Assembly (NCBI RefSeq): GCF_016827595.1
Contig: NZ_JAECMS010000001.1
Location: 686,376 to 750,375, forward strand
Reading direction: 5' to 3'
From: Luteirhabdus pelagi
GTDB taxonomy: Bacteria; Bacteroidota; Bacteroidia; Flavobacteriales; Flavobacteriaceae
Length of the DNA stretch: 64,000 bases
Made by a program: the position numbers and the translations under genes. Positions 32,253 through 40,826 of this stretch are shown here, piece after piece. Each line of letters begins with the position of its first letter. Position 1 is the first letter of the stretch. Below the pieces are notes generated by a model. The model worked only from the letters and a program-made list of their open reading frames with translations. It searched no databases and had not been told where the DNA came from.

Positions 32253-34004
32253 TTAGTTTTGTTTAAAAATTAGGGTGTCTTCAATATTGTTGCTGCTATC
32301 GCGAATAACAAATGTAACTTCTGTCGCTGAAAAGCTTAACGTCTCATAATCGTCGTCGTCAGCATCGTTTATCGGACTGTCCATATCAAGTTCAAAGACA
32401 AGAATATCGCCTAAAACAGATACAGACCAAATTCCATTTACGGTTTCCGAAGTACCGATTGCAGTTACCGTTCCATTGCTATTGAAAGTAAAATTAAATC
32501 CATAGAAAACGGCTGTCTCATTTTCACCCGCATCCAAAAACGTGTCGACATACCAAGTTCCAGTTTCAAGAATATTCCTGAGTTCCTGAGGATCTGGAGT
32601 TGAGTTGTTAGGCTCACGTTCCAAGGTCAGGAAGGTGTCTGGACTACCGGAACCAGCTTCAGCAAATTCGATAATCTCCATAGAACTGTTCAATACTAAC
32701 CAATAATCGTCGAGATCGCCCAACGGATTTCCGCTTCCAGAGCTATCAAAATCGAATTCTACGATAAAATCGTCACCTTGAGGCACCACTGTCCAGCTAC
32801 CTTGAATTTGATTTACGCCATTATCGGCTAGGGCAGAATTGTCGGTCTCAAATGTAAATTCATAGCCATTGTAGTTAGACGTCTCATCGTCGCCGTCCTC
32901 TTCAAATAAGGTTACAAACCAAATATCGGTCGTTAGGTTTTGTATAAACTCATTCAGGGTTGCATTGTTTCCTTCCGAAGGTTCACGACCAAAAACAAGA
33001 CTATCGATGCTATCATCGCTACTCTCATCCTGTAGTGAAATCACTTGATCATTCACCTGAAGTACGTTCCAATCTTCATTGAACTCATTCAACGGATCAT
33101 CGCTACCAAAATTCAATTCGCACTCCGGAGTTGGACTAATACTATATTCCCAACTACCTATAATAAAGCTGTTTCCGATATAGGCATGTGCTGTACTATC
33201 TGTAGCGAAAGAAAATTGATATTCCTGATAGGTCTCTGTATCTTCAAAATCATCGAAATAATAGTTTACATACCAAACTCCAGTTGAAATAGTCTGAACA
33301 ATTTCTGAAGGTACAGGTAAATTATCAACACAACTTTGAAGCAGGGAGGTAAGTTCTGTATTGGAATTCACGGTTTGGGCACCCCCATCTTGTAATACAA
33401 TTTCTAAGGGAAAGGAGATACTCAGTACCAAATCCTCATCCAGATTGGAAAGAAACTGATACAGTTCGATATCGGAGGTAATACTAACATCGGTGGTTTC
33501 TTCTAGGTTCGCGTCATACACAAAGAAGGTGATGGGATAGACAAAATCCAGACACAGTAAATCCTGTGGGAAATCGGCACAATCGTCAATTATATTCAAC
33601 AGTTCCGATTGATTTGAAACCGTAATGGTACTATAATCGGAAAATTGTAGGGTAATAGGAAAGATAATCTCAACCGTATCGGTATTCGTGCTAGACTGGT
33701 TGAGGATATTGCCAACGATAGGGAAATCGTTTTCGGAAGTAAGCGTTACCTCTGTTCCATTTACTATAACTGTAATAGGGTATACAATAGAGGTACAGCT
33801 ATTGCCATCTATACTATTGTCTTGACCATTTTCTGCAGCCGCATTTTGTACTAACAAATTTGTGAGTACCGAATTTGCTGTAATAGTATCCTCTTCATCG
33901 GTTTCATCGATGATTTCTTGTTCCTCGCGCTGGCAACTAAAAAGCGCTAGAAAGACCAACAATACCATGGTCCAAAGAAATGAAATGTTGTAGATTTTTT
34001 TCAT
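32253..34004 (-). CDS. Large acidic repeat lipoprotein (three WYV/DDW repeats)
   Basis: A 583-residue lipoprotein (lipobox LFSC, Cys24). The N-terminal half has four short beta-type units (YPITVIVNGTEVTL about 75; FPITLQFSDYSTITV about 115; VYPITFFVYD about 155; FPLEIVLQDGG about 199), several ending in a Cys that could pair (DDCAD, LLQSC). The C-terminal half has three copies of the WYV/DDW domain, at GVWYVNYYFDD (242), DIWFVTLFEEDG (360) and GTWYVDTFLDAG (482). It heads a two-gene operon and has the shared upstream motif. I do not recognise a named family. Confidence 0.83.
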   Translation of the reverse strand: MKKIYNISFLWTMVLLVFLALFSCQREEQEIIDETDEEDTITANSVLTNLLVQNAAAENGQDNSIDGNSCTSIVYPITVIVNGTEVTLTSENDFPIVGNILNQSSTNTDTVEIIFPITLQFSDYSTITVSNQSELLNIIDDCADFPQDLLCLDFVYPITFFVYDANLEETTDVSITSDIELYQFLSNLDEDLVLSISFPLEIVLQDGGAQTVNSNTELTSLLQSCVDNLPVPSEIVQTISTGVWYVNYYFDDFEDTETYQEYQFSFATDSTAHAYIGNSFIIGSWEYSISPTPECELNFGSDDPLNEFNEDWNVLQVNDQVISLQDESSDDSIDSLVFGREPSEGNNATLNEFIQNLTTDIWFVTLFEEDGDDETSNYNGYEFTFETDNSALADNGVNQIQGSWTVVPQGDDFIVEFDFDSSGSGNPLGDLDDYWLVLNSSMEIIEFAEAGSGSPDTFLTLEREPNNSTPDPQELRNILETGTWYVDTFLDAGENETAVFYGFNFTFNSNGTVTAIGTSETVNGIWSVSVLGDILVFELDMDSPINDADDDDYETLSFSATEVTFVIRDSSNNIEDTLIFKQN

Positions 34005-34026
34005 ACGCTAAATGGGGATGTTTATT

Positions 34027-34062
34027 GGTAAAACAGTAAGACTTCAAAATACCCTACCCTTT
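34027..34062 (-). promoter_or_regulatory. Putative ECF promoter of the 583/162-residue lipoprotein operon
   Basis: Minus-strand GGTAGGGT, a 16-nt spacer, GTTT; 26 nt from GTTT to the ATG. It matches the other two copies in the locus in both boxes and exact spacing. It lies in the divergent region shared with the sigma factor gene. Confidence 0.7.
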
Positions 34063-34081
34063 TTTCAAACTTTTTTTTAAA

Positions 34082-34089
34082 TATATTTG
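34082..34089 (+). promoter_or_regulatory. Housekeeping -7 box (TATATTTG) of the ECF sigma gene
   Basis: A perfect TAnnTTTG match 17 nt before the sigma factor ATG. It implies that the sigma gene is read by the main sigma factor while its targets carry the different GGTAGGGT motif. Confidence 0.6.
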
Positions 34090-34106
34090 ACCTCAATCAT
34101 TTTCTT

Positions 34107-34616
34107 ATGCAAGAGCACGAAAACGTTTGTAACGAGGGAATGTTTTCCCAAATATATAACGAACATAGCGAATCGGTCTATCGATTTATTTATTTTAAAT
34201 GTGGCGATGAAGCCCAAGCATCCGATTTGGTACAGGATGCTTTTATAAAGTTATGGCAGAATTGCAAAAAAGTTATGCCTTCCAAAGCGAAATCGTTTTT
34301 ATATACGGTAACGCGAAATGCTTTTTACAATGAAGTGGCCCATCAAAAAGTTGTGTTGAAGCATGCCAAGCTCCAACCTACCAAAGTGGAAAACCAATCG
34401 CCTGAATTTCTATTGGAAGAAAAACAGTACCACAAAAAGGTACAGCAAGTAATTGAAAGCCTAACCGAAGCGCAACGCACTGCTTTTTTGTTGAATCGTA
34501 TTGAAGGGAAAAAATATGCGGAAATAGCAGAAATGCTTGATATATCAGTAAAAGCAGTCGAAAAACGAATGAGCCAGGCATTGGCCGTTATCCGAAAGGA
34601 AATCGGCGATATTTAA
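34107..34616 (+). CDS. RNA polymerase ECF sigma factor
   Basis: A 169-residue sigma-70 family factor of the FecI/Bacteroidetes ECF type. Region 2 spans about residues 13-80 (FSQIYNEHSESVYRFIYF, then ASDLVQDAFIKLWQN), and region 4 about residues 112-165 (EAQRTAFLLNRIEGKKYAEI, then LDISVKAVEKRMSQAL, the helix-turn-helix). It directs RNA polymerase to a specific promoter set when released by its FecR partner, encoded 63 bp downstream. Its likely targets in this window are the three GGTAGGGT-N16-GTYT sites. Confidence 0.93.
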   Translation: MQEHENVCNEGMFSQIYNEHSESVYRFIYFKCGDEAQASDLVQDAFIKLWQNCKKVMPSKAKSFLYTVTRNAFYNEVAHQKVVLKHAKLQPTKVENQSPEFLLEEKQYHKKVQQVIESLTEAQRTAFLLNRIEGKKYAEIAEMLDISVKAVEKRMSQALAVIRKEIGDI

Positions 34617-34630
34617 ATTTTGAAAGTAAC

Positions 34631-34658
34631 GGTAGGGTTTTTTCTGAAAAACTTGTTT
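34631..34658 (+). promoter_or_regulatory. Putative ECF promoter of the fecR-receptor operon
   Basis: GGTAGGGT at 34631-34638, a 16-nt spacer, GTTT at 34655-34658, 21 nt before the FecR ATG and after the sigma gene stop. It is the third copy of the motif in the locus. Confidence 0.65.
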
Positions 34659-34679
34659 CACTATTGAAATACCAGATTC

Positions 34680-35597
34680 ATGGACAACGAGACATTATTA
34701 CATAAATATCTGAATGGAGAAGCTTCCGCCGAGGAGGTGGCCCAACTGAAAGCAGACCCTGAGTATAGCGAATACGTTAGGATTGCTGAGGTTTCCGCTG
34801 GTTTTGAAACACCCGACTTTCATCGAGAAGCGGTGTATGAAAAAATTACAGCGGCCCGAGAAGCACAATCGGTCAAACAGTTGCCAAATTCAAAAGAAAA
34901 GACTTCCAATAGAACGATATGGATAGCAATTGCGGCGGCATTCGTTGCCTTGGTAGCGGGTTACTTTTATATTTCGAATCAAGGTGAAACCTTTTCCACC
35001 GATATTGCCCAACGGGAGACAATTGCATTACCAGACGGTTCTGAAGTAGTATTGAATGCTGCTTCCGAACTTCGATATAATACGAAATCCTGGTCGGAAA
35101 ACCGGACGCTTCAATTGAATGGGGAAGCTTTCTTTGATGTTGAAAAAGGAAGTACGTTCACCGTTGATACCCCTCGTGGTACCGTTGAAGTTTTGGGAAC
35201 GGAGTTCAATGTGTTTAGCCGCGACAGTTTGTTTACGGTACAGTGTTACGAAGGTTCTGTAGCCGTAACGGTCGGTTCTTATAAAACCACGCTTTCACCA
35301 AACCAAGAAATACGTTTTGTGAAAGACGCCCTGCTTTCTGAAAACAGTGTTGCCGGCGAGGTGCCAAGTTGGATGATTTTAGAGAGTACCTTTAAAAATG
35401 CTACCCTTGGTATCGTTCTAGCGGAATTACAACGCCAATACGACATTTCAGTGTCTGCAGACAAGGCTTTATTAACCAAAAAGCTCAATGTTAGTTTTCC
35501 ACACGACAACCTGGAATTAGCATTATTAACTATTGTTACTCCGCTTCAATTAACCTATGACCTAAACGATAAGGAAGTACATATTTATGCAGAATAG
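34680..35597 (+). CDS. FecR family anti-sigma factor
   Basis: A 305-residue single-pass inner-membrane protein. A cytoplasmic N-terminal part (about 1-78) would hold the sigma factor. A transmembrane helix spans about 80-98 (IWIAIAAAFVALVAGYFYI). The periplasmic FecR domain (about 110-205: IALPDGSEVVLNAASEL, TVDTPRGTVEVLGTEFNVF) and a C-terminal DUF4974/STN-like domain (about 230-303) follow. It relays the state of the TonB receptor to the sigma factor. It overlaps the receptor gene by 11 bp. Confidence 0.93.
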   Translation: MDNETLLHKYLNGEASAEEVAQLKADPEYSEYVRIAEVSAGFETPDFHREAVYEKITAAREAQSVKQLPNSKEKTSNRTIWIAIAAAFVALVAGYFYISNQGETFSTDIAQRETIALPDGSEVVLNAASELRYNTKSWSENRTLQLNGEAFFDVEKGSTFTVDTPRGTVEVLGTEFNVFSRDSLFTVQCYEGSVAVTVGSYKTTLSPNQEIRFVKDALLSENSVAGEVPSWMILESTFKNATLGIVLAELQRQYDISVSADKALLTKKLNVSFPHDNLELALLTIVTPLQLTYDLNDKEVHIYAE

Positions 35598-38130
35598 CCT
35601 CCGAAAGTGCTTACTTTTTTGGTTGGGATTGTTGACTTTATTTGGCACTTCAGCTTACGGTCAGAATACCAAGGAGGTCCCCCTTGCATCGCTCCTATCA
35701 ACCTTAGAGACGCGTTTTGAAGTTCGCTTTTCGTATTCTTATGAAATCGCAAAGGATTACACTATCGAACCGCCGAGCAAATCGCTTTCACTTGAGGAAA
35801 CCCTACATTATTTAGCTGAAAAAACTGGATTGCAGTTTACGGAAGTTAGCGAACGATACATCTCAATTACGGTAACCGACGCTTCCTTCTGCGGCACCTT
35901 GTTGGACGCATCGACGGGACAACCCTTAACTGGAGCCACCATACAGGCCAAGGATTCGTATGCCGTTTCTGATAAAAATGGTGTTTTCACCCTAGCAGTA
36001 GGTGATGAAACGGAACTCACCATTCAATTTTTAGGATACCAGCCGCTCGCCATTTCCACAGCCAAACTGAACACTTCCTGTCCAAACTTATATTTATCGC
36101 CTTCACTAGAACCATTAGATGCCGTGGTTTTGTCGCCGGTTTTTGTAAATGGCCTAAATATAAGTAGCAATGGAGGCATTATCATTAATACCGAACATTT
36201 TGGCTTGCTTCCCGGCCAGGTCGAGAATGATGTGCTCCAGATTGCGCAAGCGCTTCCAGGCGTTGAAAGTATCGATGAAACCATTTCGAACATCAATATT
36301 CGCGGCGGTTCCAACGATGAAAACCTTTTGCTTTGGGATGGTATCAAAATGTACCAAAGCGGTCATTTTTTTGGGCTTATTTCTGCCTTCAATCCAGCTC
36401 TTACCAAACAGGTCGTGCTCTATAAAAATGGAAGTCCGGCGCATTATGGCGAAGGGGTGTCCTCGGTGATCGATATGCGATCGAAAAATACGGTTTCAAA
36501 AAAGTTTTCAGGCGGATTCGGACTTAACCTCATCGCTGCAAATGGGTATGTAGACGTCCCTATTTCCGATAACAACAGCTTTCAATTTTCCGTTCGTCAT
36601 GCGGTAAATCCTTTATTTGAAACGCCTGTCTATTCCAGCTATACCCAACGTATTTTTCAGGATACTGAAATTACGGGGTTGGATGAAACCGAAACGAACA
36701 CTTCCCTCTCTACCGATGAAGATTTTTCGTTCTACGATGTAAGTGCGAAGTGGCTGTACGACCCTTCGGATAAGGATAACATCCGACTAAACTTCTGGAC
36801 GGCCAATAACCGTTTGGATATCACTGAAACCATCGATAATTCGAACACCTCGGAAAACAGTCGCTTGGAACAACGTAGCTTGGTGGGCGGACTATCTTGG
36901 CAACGCGATTGGTCTGAAACCTTTTCAACCAAAGCACAAGCCTACGGAACCTACTACCTATTGGATGCCTTAAACCGCGACATTTTCACCACACAAGAAC
37001 AAATTCAGGATAATGAAGTCTTGGAAACTGGGATAAAAGCGGATACCTATTGGCAATTAAACGAGCTTTTCAAACTCGAAACGGGCTACCATTTTTACGA
37101 AACCGGTATCACGAACATTCAGGATGTGAACCTTCCCCGTTTTCGAAACCGTACCAAAGAAGTGATGCGAACCCACGTCGGTCATACCGCACTCACCTAC
37201 TTTTCAGAAAATGGAAACACCGAAATTACGGCTGGCGTTCGTGCCAACCATTTTTCAAAATTCTCTGAGGTTGTGGTAGAACCGCGTCTTCAACTATATC
37301 AAAAACTATCAAAATCATTTTCGATTTTGGCGTTGGGAGAGTTTAAAAGTCAGACCACCACCCAACGTATCGATTTCCAAAGTGACTTTTTAGGGATTGA
37401 AAAAAGGCGGTGGACACTTGCCAATCCGGACAATCGACCCATTGTAAAAAGCAAGCAAGCCTCGGTCGGGTTTCAATACAAGCAACATAATTGGCTTGTG
37501 AACGTAGAAGGATTTTTTAAGGAAGTGGAAGATATTACGGCTTCGAATCAAGGATTCCAAAACCAATTTCAATTTAGCAGAGCCATTGGAAGCTATACCG
37601 CCAGCGGCGCTGAATTCACCTTAAATAAAAAGGGACGTAACTACAGTATTTGGGGAACCTATCTTTTTATGAACAACGATTATACTTTCCCCTCGCTGAC
37701 GCCTTCCGAGTTTCCCAGCAATCGCGACGTTCGCCACACTGCCACGGTAGCCGGTAGTTTTCAACCGAATGAAGGCTGGAATTTCTCTGCAGGGATCAGT
37801 TATCGAACCGGAAAGCCCTTTACCATTCCCCTTGAAGAAAACAGTATCGTAGTGCAAAACGGCATTCCTTCCATACAATATCAAGAGCCTAATGCGGAGC
37901 GACTCGATCCTTATTTTCGCGCCGACCTGTCTGCGGAATACAGCTGGCGTTTTTCAGAAACTATTCAGGGAAAGGCAAATGTTGCAGTGCTTAATGTCTT
38001 CAACACTACAAATGTTTTAAATACACGGTACGCTATCCTTGAGAATACGGATGGTACGCTTTCGGTATCACAAATTCGGGAACGCTCGCTCGGACTGACG
38101 CCCAACGCTTCGCTACAGATTCTTTTTTAA
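35587..38130 (+). CDS. TonB-dependent receptor with STN and carboxypeptidase-like N-domains
   Basis: An 847-residue outer membrane transducer. It has a signal peptide (about 1-25, ending AYGQ), an STN signalling domain (about 28-96), a CarboxypepD_reg domain (about 100-172: CGTLLDASTGQPLTGATIQA), a plug (about 195-310, with NINIRGGSNDENLLLWDGI) and a C-terminal beta-barrel. STN-bearing receptors contact the FecR protein, so this receptor both imports a ligand and signals. No SusD gene is present, so polysaccharide uptake of the usual kind is not indicated. Its start overlaps fecR, and it converges on argS with a 2-bp gap. Confidence 0.93.
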   Translation: MQNSLRKCLLFWLGLLTLFGTSAYGQNTKEVPLASLLSTLETRFEVRFSYSYEIAKDYTIEPPSKSLSLEETLHYLAEKTGLQFTEVSERYISITVTDASFCGTLLDASTGQPLTGATIQAKDSYAVSDKNGVFTLAVGDETELTIQFLGYQPLAISTAKLNTSCPNLYLSPSLEPLDAVVLSPVFVNGLNISSNGGIIINTEHFGLLPGQVENDVLQIAQALPGVESIDETISNINIRGGSNDENLLLWDGIKMYQSGHFFGLISAFNPALTKQVVLYKNGSPAHYGEGVSSVIDMRSKNTVSKKFSGGFGLNLIAANGYVDVPISDNNSFQFSVRHAVNPLFETPVYSSYTQRIFQDTEITGLDETETNTSLSTDEDFSFYDVSAKWLYDPSDKDNIRLNFWTANNRLDITETIDNSNTSENSRLEQRSLVGGLSWQRDWSETFSTKAQAYGTYYLLDALNRDIFTTQEQIQDNEVLETGIKADTYWQLNELFKLETGYHFYETGITNIQDVNLPRFRNRTKEVMRTHVGHTALTYFSENGNTEITAGVRANHFSKFSEVVVEPRLQLYQKLSKSFSILALGEFKSQTTTQRIDFQSDFLGIEKRRWTLANPDNRPIVKSKQASVGFQYKQHNWLVNVEGFFKEVEDITASNQGFQNQFQFSRAIGSYTASGAEFTLNKKGRNYSIWGTYLFMNNDYTFPSLTPSEFPSNRDVRHTATVAGSFQPNEGWNFSAGISYRTGKPFTIPLEENSIVVQNGIPSIQYQEPNAERLDPYFRADLSAEYSWRFSETIQGKANVAVLNVFNTTNVLNTRYAILENTDGTLSVSQIRERSLGLTPNASLQILF

Positions 38131-38132
38131 GA

Positions 38133-39920
38133 TTACATTCTGTCTGGCACCTGAATACCAAGCAAATTGAAAGCGGTCTTGATCACCTTCGCCACGGCAT
38201 CTGCGAGTTTCACCCGAAACTCTCGCTCCGCGTCGGTATCGGCACCAAGGATAGAAACATTTTGGTAGAACGAATTGAACTCCTTCACCAAATCGTAGGT
38301 ATAGTTTGCGAGTAAGGCCGGACTATAGTTTTCGGCAGCTTGCTGTATCGTTTCAGGGAATAGCTGCAATTGTTTTAAAAGTTCTTTTTCCTTTTCGTGG
38401 AGTGAGCTATTCTCCGCTACGTTTTCGCTTCCTTTCTCTTCTTCCGCTTTGCGTAAGATTGATTGAATTCGAGCGTAGGTGTATTGGATAAACGGACCGG
38501 TATTTCCTTGGAAATCGACACTCTCTTCAGGGTTGAAGAGAATTCGCTTTTTTGGATCGACTTTCAAAATATAATATTTCAGGGCACCCAATCCGATCAT
38601 ATGGTAGAGTCTAGATTTTTCATCTTCCGACAGGTCATCAATTTTTCCGAGTTCTTCAGCAATCGATCCCGCGGTTTTTTCCATTTCTTCCACCAAATCG
38701 TCGGCATCCACAACGGTCCCTTCCCTACTCTTCATCTTTCCGGAAGGTAAATCGACCATTCCATAACTTAGATGAAACAGGTTATCGGCCCAGGAATAGC
38801 CCAATTTCTTCAAAATTAAAAACAACACCTTAAAGTGATAGTCCTGTTCGTTTCCAACGGTATAGATCATTCCCGTAACATCCGGATGGTCTTCCACTCG
38901 TTGCACGGCCGTTCCAAGATCCTGTGTCATATACACAGCCGTTCCATCACTTCGCAGCACCAACTTTTCATCCAAACCTTCGTCGGTAAGGTCGCACCAA
39001 ACACTGCCGTCCTCTTTTTTAAAGAACACGCCTTTCTTCAGTCCTTCCTCGATGATATTTTTACCGAGCAAATACGTATCACTTTCGTAGTACAGCTTAT
39101 CGAAACTGACGCCCAGATTTTTATAGGTGACATCGAATCCTTCATATACCCATCCATTCATCTGTTCCCAAAGCGCAACCGTATCGGCATCGCCGGCTTC
39201 CCACTTTCGTAGGGTTTCTTGCGCTTCCTGAAGAATCGGTGCTTCCGCTTTTGCTTCTTCTTCCGATTTGCCCTCGGCTTTCAATTCGGCTATCTGTTCT
39301 TTGTAAACTTTATCGAATTTCACATAGTAATCGCCTACCAACTTATCGCCCTTCTTTCCGGTTTCGATAGGCGTTTCACCATGACCAAACTTCTTCCAGG
39401 CCACCATGCTTTTACAGATATGGATGCCACGATCGTTGATGATTTGGGTTCTATACACCTTTTGGCCAGCAGCTTCAACAATATTAGCGACCGAATCGCC
39501 CAACAAAATATTTCGGATATGACCTAAGTGAAGCGGTTTGTTCGTGTTAGGAGATGAATATTCCACCATCACTGCTCCGTCCTTTTCAGTATCGGCTCCA
39601 TAGGTTGAAAAATCGCTTACACTTCCGAAGAAATCCAAATAATAAGTATCGCTTAATACAAGGTTTAAAAATCCTTTCACCACGTTGTATTTGGAAACCA
39701 TTTCGACCTGCTGTTGCAGATAGGAACCAATCGTTTCCCCGATTTGTACCGGATTTCCTTTTATCGTACGTAACATTGGAAAAACCACTACTGTTATGTC
39801 ACCCTCAAAATCCTTGCGAGTGGCTTGAAATTCGACCGTTTCCAGCGTTGCGCCATATTCCTTTTCCACCGCTTCGATAACGGCTTTCGAGAGTTGATTT
39901 TCCAATGGGTTTTGTGACAT
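38133..39920 (-). CDS. argS: Arginine--tRNA ligase
   Basis: A 595-residue class I aminoacyl-tRNA synthetase that charges tRNA-Arg. The N-terminal Add-1 tRNA-recognition domain (about 1-110) precedes the HIGH-type motif HLGHIRN (about 132-138, after SSPNTNKPLHLG). The KMSKS equivalent is GKMKSREG (about 393-400), and the DALR anticodon-binding domain ends the protein (NLLGIQVPDRM). Length is typical. It is monocistronic and convergent with the TonB receptor gene, with no visible terminator between them. Confidence 0.97.
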   Translation of the reverse strand: MSQNPLENQLSKAVIEAVEKEYGATLETVEFQATRKDFEGDITVVVFPMLRTIKGNPVQIGETIGSYLQQQVEMVSKYNVVKGFLNLVLSDTYYLDFFGSVSDFSTYGADTEKDGAVMVEYSSPNTNKPLHLGHIRNILLGDSVANIVEAAGQKVYRTQIINDRGIHICKSMVAWKKFGHGETPIETGKKGDKLVGDYYVKFDKVYKEQIAELKAEGKSEEEAKAEAPILQEAQETLRKWEAGDADTVALWEQMNGWVYEGFDVTYKNLGVSFDKLYYESDTYLLGKNIIEEGLKKGVFFKKEDGSVWCDLTDEGLDEKLVLRSDGTAVYMTQDLGTAVQRVEDHPDVTGMIYTVGNEQDYHFKVLFLILKKLGYSWADNLFHLSYGMVDLPSGKMKSREGTVVDADDLVEEMEKTAGSIAEELGKIDDLSEDEKSRLYHMIGLGALKYYILKVDPKKRILFNPEESVDFQGNTGPFIQYTYARIQSILRKAEEEKGSENVAENSSLHEKEKELLKQLQLFPETIQQAAENYSPALLANYTYDLVKEFNSFYQNVSILGADTDAEREFRVKLADAVAKVIKTAFNLLGIQVPDRM

Positions 39921-40026
39921 TTCTAGTAAAGTTTCAGCGATATAAATACAAAAGAACTCCTTGGCAAGGCTAGGAGTTTCCGCAAAGATACAGCTATTTT
40001 TAAAGGTGAAAACCCTTCATTTTCGC

Positions 40027-40034
40027 TATCTTTA
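40027..40034 (+). promoter_or_regulatory. -7 box (TATCTTTA) of the VOC gene
   Basis: A near-consensus -7 box only 8 nt before the ATG, leaving little or no 5' leader. Confidence 0.5.
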
Positions 40035-40042
40035 AAAGAAAA

Positions 40043-40393
40043 ATGAACTTACAGCGCGGTGTTCCCGTTTTAGCATCCTTAGATATTTTTAAGACCGTTG
40101 CTTTCTACAAAGAAAAATTAGGCTTCAACAAACAGGGCTTTGTCGATGACAATTATGCCGTAATTGCACGTGATAACGTTGAGCTCCATTTTTGGAAGTG
40201 CGACTACCGTATTCACCCAGAAAATACCAGTTGCTATATTTATGTCGACAATATTGATTCGCTTTATGAAGAATTGAAAGAGAACGATGTTATTCACCCA
40301 AATGGTCTGCTAGAAGACAAACCCTGGGGCACCCGGGAATTTGCCGTATTAGATGACGATGGCAATATGCTGAAGTTCGGTCAAGACCTTTAA
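40043..40393 (+). CDS. VOC superfamily (glyoxalase/bleomycin-resistance-like) protein
   Basis: A 116-residue protein with the paired beta-alpha-beta-beta-beta modules of the vicinal oxygen chelate fold: VPVLASLDIFKTVAFYKEKL at the start, then NVELHFWKCDY, TSCYIYVDNIDSLYEEL and a closing EFAVLDDDGNMLKFGQDL. This resembles bleomycin-binding-like proteins. The single module length suggests a dimer. Substrate unknown. The next gene begins 1 bp after its stop codon. Confidence 0.85.
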   Translation: MNLQRGVPVLASLDIFKTVAFYKEKLGFNKQGFVDDNYAVIARDNVELHFWKCDYRIHPENTSCYIYVDNIDSLYEELKENDVIHPNGLLEDKPWGTREFAVLDDDGNMLKFGQDL

Positions 40394-40394
40394 T

Positions 40395-40826
40395 ATGCTT
40401 CTAAACGTATCCTACAACAATAAAAAAATTACCCAACGCATCGATGCCGAGGTGGGCAAGCCTTTCACCATGCTAGAACGTATTAAACTCGGTGGCATTG
40501 GTTCTCCACGATTGGTCATTACCGAAATGAGCCTTCAACTTCATAACTTGATGGTATTAGACAACAATCGGAACGTCTGCAATATTGAGATGCGACCAAA
40601 TGGCATTATTGTAGGGTTTCGCTCTTTATTGGAAAGTTATGCGTTAGTCATTCCGTATTATAAATTGGTGCTGTATAAAGGAAAGAAGGATCAATATTCG
40701 ATTTATCGAGACAACTATTTTGTGAAGGTACAGGCGAAGGATAAAGATACATCCATTCATAAATTTATGGCGAAGGTAGTATCGGAAAAGGCTGAAAACG
40801 CTCCTACCCGACCCGAAAACCGTTAG
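40395..40826 (+). CDS. Conserved hypothetical protein
   Basis: A 143-residue basic cytoplasmic protein without a signal peptide or membrane segment. Predicted beta-rich core: SPRLVITEMSLQLHNLMVLD, NVCNIEMRPNGIIVGFRSLL, YALVIPYYKLVLYKGKKDQY. I do not recognise a named domain, but the sequence looks like a conserved flavobacterial family with a PH-like or phosphoribosyl-free beta-barrel character. It is translationally close to the VOC gene and overlaps the next convergent gene by 4 bp. Confidence 0.7.
   Translation: MLLNVSYNNKKITQRIDAEVGKPFTMLERIKLGGIGSPRLVITEMSLQLHNLMVLDNNRNVCNIEMRPNGIIVGFRSLLESYALVIPYYKLVLYKGKKDQYSIYRDNYFVKVQAKDKDTSIHKFMAKVVSEKAENAPTRPENR

Noticed and set aside
36154-36444. 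Open frames antisense to the TonB receptor gene, and similar ones antisense to argS, secY and rplE
   Set aside because: All lie opposite well-identified genes and have no recognisable sequence or start context.
38130-38133. A terminator or small gene between the TonB receptor and argS
   Set aside because: The two stop codons are 2 bp apart, so there is no room; any transcript end must lie within coding sequence.
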